The position numbers were made by a program, and so were the translations under genes. Below, piece after piece: positions 10,174-18,296 of a stretch of DNA of 23,598 nucleotides (its first letter is position 1; every line of letters starts with the position of its first letter). The notes below the pieces were generated by a model, which was not told where the DNA came from, searched no databases, and was given only the letters and a program-made list of their open reading frames with translations. Source of the DNA: DATCKG01 sp036562385 (GTDB taxonomy: Bacteria; Bacillota; Sulfobacillia; Symbiobacteriales; Symbiobacteriaceae); NCBI GenBank assembly GCA_036562385.1, contig DATCKG010000027.1:1-23598 (forward strand). Reading direction: 5' to 3'.

Positions 10174-10962
10174 TTACGAAGCGATGGAATGTCGATTGGT
10201 TGGCTCCAGGAGGCCGGCTTCGGCACAGGCCTTTAGCCCCTGTAGCAGGTACAGGAGCGTCAGCCCCCACCACAGTACGAAGCCCCCCAGAGTGTAGGTG
10301 CGGAAAGCGGGAAAGACCCACTGAAGGAGGTTCGGCAGGGACATGGCGTACAGGGCGAGCTTGAATCCGAAAGCCATGGTCACCCGCCGCTTCAGCACGC
10401 TGGCGTAAGCCACGGCCAGACTGGCGAGGATTACAGCATCCACCGTCTTGATGCCCAACTGCAGCAGGTAGACGCCCGCATAAATCGCAGGCACCCACCG
10501 GTACACCTGCCGTACCAGGTCCGCCAGATCATCCCGGGTGACCTCCACCGGCATGGCAGGGAAGGAGGTGGCCCGTAGTGTACCCAGGAAGTCCACCTGA
10601 TAGGCCTGGGTCCGGGTGATCAGAATGCTCCCGGGAGGCTCACCTTTGAGGCTCTCGGGATCCGTCTCACCGGTGGTGTCAACGATCACCCGCAGGACGC
10701 CACCGTAGTCCGCGCGATAGGGCATGGGCCCGTCGAACACAAACTCGCCGTCCCGCAGGACAAAGTTCGGTCCCTGCTGGATCTGCCGCGCCACCTGGTC
10801 CATCAGCCGCTGGGTCTGAACAGTGGCGATGAGCCCCGCGATGCCGACGGCGATCAACAGCAGCAGGGCCATGAACGCGAAGGCGCTGGAGCGGTCTTTG
10901 GCAAGGCGGGGATATCCACTAAATCCGATGGTTGCATCCTTAAATTTTTCGACGACAGACAC
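10174..10962 (-). CDS. DUF1189-family membrane protein
   Basis: 262 residues, function unknown. One transmembrane helix near the N-terminus (about 27-47), an extracytoplasmic domain of about 105 residues, then three or four more membrane segments from about residue 155 (WVPAIYAGVYLLQLGIKT..., ILASLAVAYASVL, LPNLLQWVF, GFVLWWGLTLLYLL). This topology fits DUF1189 proteins of Firmicutes. The GTG start (10960-10962) is preceded by GGGGAGGG and lies 16 nt after glyS, so it should be co-transcribed with glyQS and fall under the glycine T-box. That link to tRNA charging is unexpected for a membrane protein. Family assignment is by topology and pattern, moderate certainty. Confidence 0.78.
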   Translation of the reverse strand: MSVVEKFKDATIGFSGYPRLAKDRSSAFAFMALLLLIAVGIAGLIATVQTQRLMDQVARQIQQGPNFVLRDGEFVFDGPMPYRADYGGVLRVIVDTTGETDPESLKGEPPGSILITRTQAYQVDFLGTLRATSFPAMPVEVTRDDLADLVRQVYRWVPAIYAGVYLLQLGIKTVDAVILASLAVAYASVLKRRVTMAFGFKLALYAMSLPNLLQWVFPAFRTYTLGGFVLWWGLTLLYLLQGLKACAEAGLLEPTNRHSIAS

Positions 10963-10978
10963 CGCTCCCTCCCCTTCC

Positions 10979-13084
10979 TCAGCCAGAGAGCCGGGTCAGG
11001 TCCGCCGGAGCCGAAAGCAAATTGCCCAGGGCCACCAGCAAGCTGTACCGGTTGGCCCGGATGGCGCGATCCTCCGCGTTCACCAAGACGGTATCCAGGA
11101 ACGTATCCACCGGTTCCTTCAGGCGGGCAGCCGTCCGGAAGAACTCCTCGTACTGCCCGGCCTCCAGGGCCTGCTTCAGGGTGGGACGCAACTCCACGTA
11201 CACACCGTACAGATCCCGCTCCGCCGGTTCCGTGAAGCGCATGGGGTCGATCTCCCCGGGCTCGATGCCGGCCTCGTTCGCCTTGCCGGCCAGGTTGGAG
11301 ATCCGCTTGAAGGTCGCGGCCACGGCGGCAAAGCTCTCCTCGCCCACCACCGCGCTCAAGGCTTCCGCACGGCGCACGGCGTCGTACGGCCGGCGCATCC
11401 CCGCAGCCAGGACGGCGTCGATCACGTCCGGGCGCAGGCCCCGGCCCTCCAGCAGAACCTTTAGCCGGACCTTCAGGAACTCCATCAGTTCGCCGTGGAC
11501 CCGCCGGGCCTCCTGGGCGTCCAGCTTGTACTGGCTGAGGGCGTCGGACAGCAGCGCGGCCACATCCACGTTCAGCCTGTTCTCCACCACGATCTGCAGA
11601 ACCCCCAGGGCCGCCCGCCGGAGGGCGAAGGGATCCTGCGAACCGGTGGGCACGAGCCCGATGGAGAAGTAGCCGGCCAGAGTATCCAGCTTGTCCGCCA
11701 GGGCCACCGCGATGCCAGGACCGGTGCGGGGCAGTTCATCGCCGGCGCCCCTGGGCAGATAGTGCTCGTAGATCGCCCTGGCCACCGCCGGGTCACCACC
11801 CTCCCGGAGCAGGTACTGCTGACCCATGTAGCCTTGCACTTCCGGGAACTCAAAGACCATCCGGGTGGTCAGGTCCGCCTTGCACAGGCGGGCCGCGGCC
11901 ACGGCCTGCTGCCGCTCAGCCCAGGGCAGATTCAGGGCGGCGGCGATGCGCTCCGTGAGGGAGACCAGCCGCTGAACCCGATCCCACTGCGTGCCCAGCC
12001 GCTCCTGGAAGACCACCTGCTTCAATTTCTCGTTGTGCTGTTCGAGGGTCTGCTTCCGGTCCTCATCCCAGAAGAAGCGGGCATCTGCCAATCGGGCCGC
12101 CAGCACCTTCTCGTTGCCGGCCCGCACCAGGTCCAGATGCTCGGAGCCGTTGTTGGCAATCGCCACAAAGTAGGGCAGCAGTTCCTCGCAGCGGGCATCC
12201 CGATAGACGGGGAAGAAGCGCTGATTCGCCTGCATGGTGGTGACCAGGACCAGCGGCGGAACGTCCAGGTACTCCGGGTTAAAGGTGCCGGTAAAGGCGG
12301 TGGGATACTCCACCAGCCAGGTGACCTCCTCCAGGAGGTCCTCATCCCGCCGGACGTAGCCGCCGCACCGGCTGGCCTCCTCCGTCACCTGCTGCCAGAT
12401 CTGGTTCTTTCGTACCTCGGGGTCCACCACTACATAGTTGTGCTCCATTACCTCAAAGTACGCATCGGCGTCCGGCACCGGGATGGGGCCATCGGGACCC
12501 AGGGAGCGGTGACCCCGGGTGGTGTTCCCCGCGGGGATGCCGTCCACGTCGAAGGGGACCGGTTGGTCGCCCAACAGAGCCAGGATCCAGCGGATCGGAC
12601 GGGCGTAGCGGATGGACCGGTCGGCCCAGCGCATGGACTTGGGCCATTCAATGGAAAGCACCAGGCGGGGGAGCAGTTCGCTCAGCACCTGGACCGCAGG
12701 CTGCCCTTTCTCCAGACGGCGGGCGTAGACGTACTCGCCGCCTCGGGCATCCTGGCGGATCTCCAGATCCTCCACCGCGACGCCCTGGCTTTCCGCAAAC
12801 TTCCGTGCCGCCACGGTGGGGGAGCCGTCAGCAGCGAAGGCCACCTTCCGGGAAGGGCCCTTCATGATGACCTCTCGATCCCGCTGCATGAGGGACAGAT
12901 CCTTCACGTACAGCACCAGCCGGCGCGGCGTGCCGTAAACCCGGGCCTCCACAAAATCCAGCCGGGCGTCGCTCAGGAACTTTTCGGCGTTGGCCTTGAG
13001 TTGATCCAAAGCCGGCTGGCAAAAGCGAGCGGGAATCTCCTCGGTCCCGATCTCCAGGAGCAGATTGCGGGTGTTGGCAGTCAT
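10979..13084 (-). CDS. glyS: Glycyl-tRNA synthetase beta subunit
   Basis: Beta subunit of the two-subunit bacterial glycyl-tRNA synthetase; it carries the tRNA-binding parts. 701 residues, usual length. The N-terminus LLLEIGTEEIPARFCQPALD is diagnostic; further landmarks are GPSRKVAFA, the PKSMRW segment near 170, ADARFFWDED (about 325-334) and the C-terminal DALR-type anticodon-binding helices. I place the start at the ATG 13082-13084, two nt after the glyQ stop, with GGAGGGAAG upstream. A longer in-frame reading would extend 74 codons back into glyQ but is just glyQ in another frame. Second gene of the T-box operon. Confidence 0.97.
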   Translation of the reverse strand: MTANTRNLLLEIGTEEIPARFCQPALDQLKANAEKFLSDARLDFVEARVYGTPRRLVLYVKDLSLMQRDREVIMKGPSRKVAFAADGSPTVAARKFAESQGVAVEDLEIRQDARGGEYVYARRLEKGQPAVQVLSELLPRLVLSIEWPKSMRWADRSIRYARPIRWILALLGDQPVPFDVDGIPAGNTTRGHRSLGPDGPIPVPDADAYFEVMEHNYVVVDPEVRKNQIWQQVTEEASRCGGYVRRDEDLLEEVTWLVEYPTAFTGTFNPEYLDVPPLVLVTTMQANQRFFPVYRDARCEELLPYFVAIANNGSEHLDLVRAGNEKVLAARLADARFFWDEDRKQTLEQHNEKLKQVVFQERLGTQWDRVQRLVSLTERIAAALNLPWAERQQAVAAARLCKADLTTRMVFEFPEVQGYMGQQYLLREGGDPAVARAIYEHYLPRGAGDELPRTGPGIAVALADKLDTLAGYFSIGLVPTGSQDPFALRRAALGVLQIVVENRLNVDVAALLSDALSQYKLDAQEARRVHGELMEFLKVRLKVLLEGRGLRPDVIDAVLAAGMRRPYDAVRRAEALSAVVGEESFAAVAATFKRISNLAGKANEAGIEPGEIDPMRFTEPAERDLYGVYVELRPTLKQALEAGQYEEFFRTAARLKEPVDTFLDTVLVNAEDRAIRANRYSLLVALGNLLSAPADLTRLSG

Positions 13085-13086
13085 GG

Positions 13087-14025
<939 letters not shown>

Positions 14026-14051
14026 GGTCAGATCCTCCTTTCGGGCAGGAT

Positions 14052-14288
14052 GACGAAAACGGCCCCCGCCTCCGGCCAATGCGCTATTGGCCAGGGACGA
14101 GAGCCGATGCACATGCGCTCCCGCGGTTCCACCCTGATTGGCACCCCGGATCGGGCGCCCACCTCTACGCGATGAAGTTGCCAGCTCCCGGGCGCCTTCC
14201 CTGCGGTCAAACCTCGCTCCGCTTTCACCCGCTGCGGAGCTCTCTGTGGAGGCAACTCAGCAGGTACTCCTCCCGTTCCTCGCTGTCG
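14052..14288 (-). promoter_or_regulatory. Glycine T-box riboswitch of glyQS
   Basis: Senses uncharged tRNA-Gly and allows read-through into glyQ. On the minus strand the leader shows a Stem I apical region with AGAGAGC and GGTGAAAGC (within 14221-14245), a specifier loop GGAAGGCGCC with the Gly codon GGC at 14194-14196, and the T-box core GGGTGGAACCGCGG (14122-14135), whose TGG(A) pairs with the tRNA CCA end. The terminator is a 14-bp stem with one mismatch (14086-14099 with 14067-14080) followed by a short TTTT. CAGGG just before the T-box (14132-14136) can pair with CCCTG in the terminator 5' arm (14092-14096), giving the competing antiterminator. Confidence 0.92.
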
Positions 14289-14293
14289 CGAAA

Positions 14294-14322
14294 AATGTAA
14301 CAGACCCGTCACCTGGTGTCAA
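14294..14322 (-). promoter_or_regulatory. Promoter of the glyQS T-box operon
   Basis: Minus strand: -35 TTGACA (14317-14322), exactly 17-nt spacer, -10 TACATT (14294-14299). Transcription would start near 14288, at the beginning of the T-box leader. Confidence 0.88.
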
Positions 14323-14325
14323 GGC

Positions 14326-14363
14326 AACCGAAAGGCCCCGCCCCCGGATGGAGGGCGGGGCCT
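14326..14363 (-). terminator. Terminator of the C4-dicarboxylate carrier gene
   Basis: 11-bp perfect stem AGGCCCCGCCC/GGGCGGGGCCT (14353-14363 with 14333-14343) followed on the minus strand by TTCGGTT. It lies 19 nt after the gene and immediately before the glyQS promoter. Confidence 0.75.
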
Positions 14364-14381
14364 CGTTGGCGGAAAGCAAGC

Positions 14382-15701
14382 TTACCAGACGATGGCCTGC
14401 ATGACGAAACCGAAGATCACGCTCAGAATGGTGGCGATGGTACCCGGCAGCATGAAGCTGTGGTTGAAGATCCACTTGCCGATGCGGGTGGTGCCGGTCC
14501 GGTCGAACTGGACAGCGGCGATGATGGGCCCGTAGTCCGGCGTCAGCCAGTAGCCGTTGACCGCCGGGAACATGGCCGCCAGGTACGGCACCGGAATGCC
14601 CAGAGCCAGACCGATGGGCATCAGGGCACGGGTCGTGGCCGCCTGCGAGTTGACCAGAGCGGAGAGAGCAAAGAGAGCGAAGGCAAAGAGCCACGGGGCC
14701 ACCTGCACCATGCTGGAGACGCTGGCCTGGACGGCCTCCCGGTTGTTGGCGAACCAGGTGTCGCCCATCCACGCGATACCGAAGATGGCGATGATGGCCG
14801 TCACGCCGGCGTTCATCACCTGACCGCGGACGATCTTCTTCAGGTCAGGCTTGCAGAGGAATAGGATCGCGGCAGCCGCGGTGAGCATCACCAGCTGGAG
14901 GGCACTGGGCATGTCCAGCGGAGTGGGCTTGCCATCGACAACCCAGGACGGACGGAGCGCGGGCACAGCGCCGAGAACGACGACGATGACCGCAGCCGCA
15001 AGGAAGAGCCAGACCGACTTGAGCGCGTTGGGATCGGGCTTGTACTCCTCATCCTTATGCGGCACAACAGGCGGAATCTCGCCCGCCGCCAGGCGGCGCT
15101 GATACTCCGGATCGTCTTCCAGTTCCTTACCATAAAAGTTCATGACGAAGGCGGCCACCATACAGGCCAGGAATGTCGCTGGTGCGGTGATGGCCATCAG
15201 CTTCAGCAGGGTCATCCCCTTGTCCTCGGTCATGGAGAGCATGGCCATCATGGCCGCGGAGATCGGGCCGCCGGTGATGGCGAACTGGGAGGCGATGACC
15301 GCCACCGACAGGGGACGCTCCGGGCGAACCTTGGTCTCACGGGCAACCTCGGCGATAACCGGCAGCACCGAGTACGCCACGTGACCGGTTCCGGCGAAGA
15401 AGGTGAACAAGTAGGTGACGATGGGGGCGTAGAAGGTGATCCGTTTCGGGTTGCTGCGCAGCCAGCGCTCAGCCACCCGGACCAGGTAATCAAGGCCACC
15501 GGCCGCTTCCATGGCTCCGGCCGCGCAGATGACGGCGAGGATCATCAACATGACGTCGATGGGCGGGGTAGAGGGCTTCATCTTGAAAACGAATACGAGT
15601 ACGGCAGTACCTAATCCGCCCATGACGCCGAGACCGACGCCGCCGCGCATGCAGCCCAGAAGCAGGAAGAAGAATGCAACTGCTAACGTTAGCCAGACCA
15701 T
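14382..15701 (-). CDS. Anaerobic C4-dicarboxylate transporter, DcuA/DcuB family
   Basis: Inner-membrane carrier for fumarate, malate, aspartate or succinate exchange, generally used in anaerobic or microaerobic metabolism. 439 residues with about ten to twelve membrane segments. Family signatures seen: GGLGTAVLVFVFKMKP, AAGGLDYLVRVAERWLRSNP, FAGTGHVAYSVLPVIAEVA, ITGGPISAA, SQAATTRALMP, and QFDRTGTTRIGKW with FNHSFMLPG near the C-terminus. Some blocks look like DcuA (GGLDYLV, PIVTY, VIAEVA, WLGDT-like) and others like DcuB (GTGHV, RPERP, QFDRxGTT), so I leave the symbol open. The ATG has AAGGGGGG upstream. It sits alone between recO and glyQ, a place where Bacillus has no gene. Its pairing with ppdK nearby would fit C4/PEP metabolism, but that is inference. 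Confidence 0.93.
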   Translation of the reverse strand: MVWLTLAVAFFFLLLGCMRGGVGLGVMGGLGTAVLVFVFKMKPSTPPIDVMLMILAVICAAGAMEAAGGLDYLVRVAERWLRSNPKRITFYAPIVTYLFTFFAGTGHVAYSVLPVIAEVARETKVRPERPLSVAVIASQFAITGGPISAAMMAMLSMTEDKGMTLLKLMAITAPATFLACMVAAFVMNFYGKELEDDPEYQRRLAAGEIPPVVPHKDEEYKPDPNALKSVWLFLAAAVIVVVLGAVPALRPSWVVDGKPTPLDMPSALQLVMLTAAAAILFLCKPDLKKIVRGQVMNAGVTAIIAIFGIAWMGDTWFANNREAVQASVSSMVQVAPWLFAFALFALSALVNSQAATTRALMPIGLALGIPVPYLAAMFPAVNGYWLTPDYGPIIAAVQFDRTGTTRIGKWIFNHSFMLPGTIATILSVIFGFVMQAIVW

Positions 15702-15932
15702 GAACAGAGATCCCCCCTTCAGTTGGGCTCACTAGCCATGGTACCAAGGGGGAGAAACCAAGAAAAAGTCACCTTGTGCCTGGTTTCACTTTTTGTTTGT
15801 GTAGGCGGGAATCCACCTCTGGTGCCTGCGGAAGAAAACGCACCTCGTACCGGATGGCATGACACAGAAGGTGATAAAACAACAGTTACTTTCGGACAAT
15901 GCGCGGAAGGAACTCTCTGACAAATGAACGCG

Positions 15933-15967
15933 AAAAATGAAAGCCCCCGGCCCACGGCGCGGGGGTG
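15933..15967 (-). terminator. Terminator after the orphan 105-residue gene
   Basis: Minus strand: CCCCCG ... CGGGGG stem-loop just beyond the stop codon at 15970, followed by CTTTCATTTTTCG. It separates recO and the orphan gene from the carrier gene. The remaining stretch 15702-15932 has no convincing gene; it should contain the carrier promoter. Confidence 0.75.
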
Positions 15968-15969
15968 AG

Positions 15970-16287
15970 TCAGCGCGTTTGCTTTTCGGCGCAGTCCAGG
16001 TACCGGACCACCTTGGCGATGGCCGTCAGATGGGCCTTGCGGCCGAAGAGCCATCCCCGGTCGAATGCCGCGACCTTGCGGCAGAGGCGGGTTCCGGGGA
16101 TCTGCTGCCACAGGATCAACCGGGCGATCCGTCCCCTCCCCTTGTACAGGGTCCGGGGGTCCAGGCCGTAGGAGACCGGGCCACGGGTCAACCGGGCCTC
16201 CCAGCGGTACGGCCCCAGTTCCCCCCTCATCAGTCCGTCCCGAGTACCCGGGTCTGTCAGCCGCACCATGGCCATGAAACCCAGCAT
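15970..16287 (-). CDS. Hypothetical protein, 105 residues
   Basis: I do not recognise this protein. It is basic (many Arg and Lys), has no signal peptide or membrane helix, and contains aromatic/basic patches such as GPYRWEARLTRG, DPRTLYKGRGR and RGWLFGRKAH. A strong ribosome site (GGAGGG, 7 nt before the ATG) and a terminator right behind it argue that it is real. It lies 50 nt downstream of recO on the same strand and is probably co-transcribed with it. Short basic proteins next to recO could act on nucleic acid, but nothing in the sequence proves this. Confidence 0.65.
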   Translation of the reverse strand: MLGFMAMVRLTDPGTRDGLMRGELGPYRWEARLTRGPVSYGLDPRTLYKGRGRIARLILWQQIPGTRLCRKVAAFDRGWLFGRKAHLTAIAKVVRYLDCAEKQTR

Positions 16288-16337
16288 CCATCATCCCTCC
16301 AGGAGGGAGTATGGACACTGGGCGGTTACGGTAAACT

Positions 16338-17090
16338 TCAGGCTCGTAGACTATCCAGAAATTTTTTTGATTTCAGGGGATGTTCGGTCCGATGGACGAT
16401 GTAATCGTTCAGGGCCCGGTCCAGCTCCGTCGCCATCTCCTCGGCGATGCGAATCATGTGGGCCCGACGGATATCCCCATCCAAAAGCCGCTTCATGGTC
16501 TCCAAGGTCCCCCGGGAAAGGCGGTGGACCACCTCCCCCTCGCTGGGGCAGGTGGGGCAAAGCACCCCACCCAGGGCGGGAGCGAAGCGGACCAGGGGCT
16601 CCTGGCCGAGAGGCTCTCCACAGACCACGCAATCCTGCAGACTGGGGCGAAAGCCCAGGACCGAAAGGAGCTTCAATTCATAGGCTCGGCGGACAGGCTC
16701 CGGATCCAGTTCCGGCGTGTTCAGCAGGTGCAAGGTGGTCAGGAGCAGCAGGTATGCCGACTCCTGACGCTGCCGCTCCCGCACCATCTCGTCCATCAGT
16801 TCGCAGATGTACGTGCCGTATGCCATGCGGAGCAGATCCTCCCGCAGGTGGCGAAAGGATTCCAGGATCTCAGCCTGGCTGAGGGAATCCAGGCTGCGGC
16901 TCCCAAACAGCTGCGCCTGCAGGTGGGTAAACAGCTGCGCCGCGGCGGCGTGGCGGTTCCGGGGCCGGCGGGCGCCCCGGGCCACCGCTTCGACCTTGCC
17001 CTCTTCCCGCGTCAGGAGGACCAGGAGCTTATCCGCTTCGTTGAAATCCCGTACCCGGATGACGATGGCTTCGACGCTGTAGAGCGCCAC
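16338..17090 (-). CDS. recO: DNA repair protein RecO
   Basis: RecFOR mediator: helps load RecA on SSB-coated single-stranded DNA and anneals strands. 250 residues, typical. N-terminal OB fold starts YSVEAIVIRVRDFNEADKLL and continues with GKVEAVARGARRP; the helical C-terminal domain carries a zinc site CVVC (154, 157) and CPTC (178, 181). The C-terminus TEHPLKSKKFL is characteristic. Starts at a GTG (17088-17090) 6 nt after the stop of a 35-codon gene; the GGGGGTAG stretch overlapping that stop may act as ribosome site, suggesting coupling. First large gene of the long minus-strand block. Confidence 0.96.
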   Translation of the reverse strand: MALYSVEAIVIRVRDFNEADKLLVLLTREEGKVEAVARGARRPRNRHAAAAQLFTHLQAQLFGSRSLDSLSQAEILESFRHLREDLLRMAYGTYICELMDEMVRERQRQESAYLLLLTTLHLLNTPELDPEPVRRAYELKLLSVLGFRPSLQDCVVCGEPLGQEPLVRFAPALGGVLCPTCPSEGEVVHRLSRGTLETMKRLLDGDIRRAHMIRIAEEMATELDRALNDYIVHRTEHPLKSKKFLDSLRA

Positions 17091-17096
17091 GGACGA

Positions 17097-17204
17097 CTAC
17101 CCCCGTACGATCGCGACACCGGCGCCGGCGCCGATACGGGCCGTGGCCCCGCCCGGGCCAAAGCCGGTGGAGACTTCCTGGTCAAACTGGGCTGTGTTCT
17201 CCAT
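17097..17204 (-). CDS. 35-residue small protein upstream of recO
   Basis: A small open reading frame with a near-ideal ribosome site: AGGAGG, 8 nt before the ATG at 17202-17204. The product has an acidic/polar start (MENTAQFDQEVSTG) and a Gly/Ala-rich end (GPGGATARIGAGAGVAIVRG). It ends 6 nt before recO, so the two are likely coupled. In Bacillus a different small protein, YqzL, occupies the place before recO; I see no resemblance. A longer in-frame reading to 17294 is less likely because the candidate -10 element (17257-17262) would fall inside it. Confidence 0.6.
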   Translation of the reverse strand: MENTAQFDQEVSTGFGPGGATARIGAGAGVAIVRG

Positions 17205-17256
17205 GCAGTCTGCCTCCTGACGGCTGTACGCCAACGCAGTCTCCGCCGTTTCTTGT

Positions 17257-17265
17257 ATCATAACA
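17257..17265 (-). promoter_or_regulatory. Extended -10 promoter for the small gene and recO
   Basis: Minus strand TGTTATGAT: a TG dinucleotide one base before -10 TATGAT (17257-17262). The -35 region is weak, as often in extended -10 promoters. A start near 17250 would leave a leader of about 45 nt before the 35-codon gene. Confidence 0.5.
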
Positions 17266-17329
17266 CACTCGCTTTTTCCAGGTCCCGTCACCACCCCATA
17301 GCCCTGGATCGGCTTCCAAAATCTTTGAT

Positions 17330-17359
17330 TTGACTATGTATATAAACCTGCGTTATCCT
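17330..17359 (+). promoter_or_regulatory. Promoter of the riboswitch-controlled CAP-protein gene
   Basis: -35 TTGACT (17330-17335), 18-nt spacer, -10 TATCCT (17354-17359). Predicted start about 17366, just before the c-di-AMP riboswitch, giving a leader of about 217 nt. Confidence 0.6.
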
Positions 17360-17376
17360 GTTGATGCCCTAAAGGG

Positions 17377-17520
17377 CAAACACTTTATCGCTGAATTTCG
17401 CGTGAGCGAAAACGGGGAGTCCACTTCAGGGGCGAAGGACAGCTCCTTTTTCTGTGCTGTCCCGGGCAAGACTCCTGCCGCCCGAGCCCGTCAGCTAACC
17501 TCGTAAGCGTGTGCAGGAGG
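17377..17520 (+). promoter_or_regulatory. Cyclic di-AMP riboswitch (ydaO/yuaA type)
   Basis: The conserved ydaO blocks are present in order: CGCTGAAT near 17391, a short GC-hairpin, CGGGGAGTCCA followed by GGGGCGAAGG (about 17412-17447), the variable stems GGACAGC/GCTGTCC and GGGC/GCCC, then the near-invariant CCCGTCAGCTAACCTCGTAAG block at about 17487-17508 and AGCG, which closes P1 with the first CGCT. This RNA class binds c-di-AMP and usually lowers expression; its usual targets are cell-wall remodelling and secreted proteins, as here. See the separate entry for the downstream switch sequences. Confidence 0.92.
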
Positions 17521-17574
17521 AGTCGAGCTCCTCCTCCCTGTCTGGGCCCTTTGGGCAATCTGTTCGAGGAGGAG
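17515..17574 (+). promoter_or_regulatory. Candidate SD-sequestering switch after the riboswitch
   Basis: Three elements: AGGAGGAG at 17515-17522, its exact complement CTCCTCCT at 17528-17535, and a second AGGAGGAG at 17567-17574 that is the gene's ribosome site (8 nt before the ATG). The middle element can pair with either neighbour, 8 bp with the first (5-nt loop) or 9 bp with the ribosome site, so one fold frees and the other hides the start. A small GCCC-TTT-GGGC hairpin lies between. No T-run follows, which favours translational over transcriptional control. The pairing is seen; the mechanism is inferred. Confidence 0.65.
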
Positions 17575-17582
17575 TGTTCTCG

Positions 17583-18209
17583 ATGAAGCTTTTTAAGCGG
17601 ATCAGCCTGATCGCTGCCTGTGCCGTGCTGCTGGGCACGCTGGGCGCGGCAGCGCCCGCTTCTGCAGCTACCTATTACTACTACTGGACATACCCCAGCG
17701 CCCGGTACGTGTACCGGTACGTGGTGCAAGTGATGCCGACGTACCAGGCGCCCAAGACGCCTACTCCTACAACGCCGACGACCCCGACTACGCCCAGCAA
17801 CAACCAGAGCACCAACACGGCGGGACTGACGGCTGAGGAACAGCAGATGCTGAACCTGATCAACGGCGAGCGCGCCAAGGCAGGACTGGCCCCGCTGAAG
17901 GCCGATCCGACGCTGACCATGCTGGCCCGGATGAAGAGCCAGGACATGATCAACCGCAATTACTTCAGCCATCAGTCGCCCACGTACGGTTCTCCCTTTG
18001 ACATGATGAAGCGGTACGGCGTGAGCTACCGCACGGCCGGTGAGAACATCGCCGGAAACCATTCGGTTCAGGCGGCCCACGCCGCCCTGATGAACTCGCC
18101 GGGTCACCGGGCCAACATCCTGAATAGCCAGTACACCCACGTGGGTATCGGCATCATCAAGGGCGGGCCGTACGGAATGATGTTCACCCAGATGTTCGTG
18201 GGCCGGTAG
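17583..18209 (+). CDS. Secreted CAP/SCP-domain protein (YkwD-like)
   Basis: 208 residues. Sec signal peptide with cleavage expected after the ASA near residue 28; then a Tyr-rich segment (YYYYW, 31-35; RYVYRYV, 41-47), a Thr/Pro linker (58-71) and a CAP (cysteine-rich secretory protein/SCP-like) domain from about residue 80. CAP landmarks: LINGERAKAGLAPLKADPTL (92-111), YFSHQSP with His130, GENIAGN with Glu154, and NSPGHRANIL with His175. Bacterial CAP proteins are secreted and often linked to cell envelope or sporulation, without a firmly known activity. The ATG follows AGGAGGAG by 8 nt. Its long leader holds a c-di-AMP riboswitch, so expression should follow cell-wall or osmotic signalling. 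Confidence 0.92.
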   Translation: MKLFKRISLIAACAVLLGTLGAAAPASAATYYYYWTYPSARYVYRYVVQVMPTYQAPKTPTPTTPTTPTTPSNNQSTNTAGLTAEEQQMLNLINGERAKAGLAPLKADPTLTMLARMKSQDMINRNYFSHQSPTYGSPFDMMKRYGVSYRTAGENIAGNHSVQAAHAALMNSPGHRANILNSQYTHVGIGIIKGGPYGMMFTQMFVGR

Positions 18210-18214
18210 TCGCA

Positions 18215-18260
18215 AGAAGAGTCCCCTGCAACCACCAATGCGGACGCGGGGGGCTCTTCT
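18215..18260 (+). terminator. Hairpin terminator after the CAP-protein gene
   Basis: Stem AGAAGAGTCCCC (18215-18226) with GGGGGCTCTTCT (18249-18260), 22-nt loop, starting 5 nt after the stop codon. The tail GTTCGGG is T-poor, so efficiency is uncertain. Confidence 0.6.
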
Positions 18261-18296
18261 GTTCGGGCCCGTGGGGAGCCTGAGGTACCAACGATG

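Noticed and set aside
14026..14112. 29-codon N-terminal extension of glyQ
   Set aside because: It overlaps the T-box terminator and precedes the ribosome site of the GTG start.
15723..15920. Plus-strand 65-codon open frame in front of the Dcu carrier
   Set aside because: No ribosome site, odd composition, and it overlaps the region that must hold the carrier's promoter.
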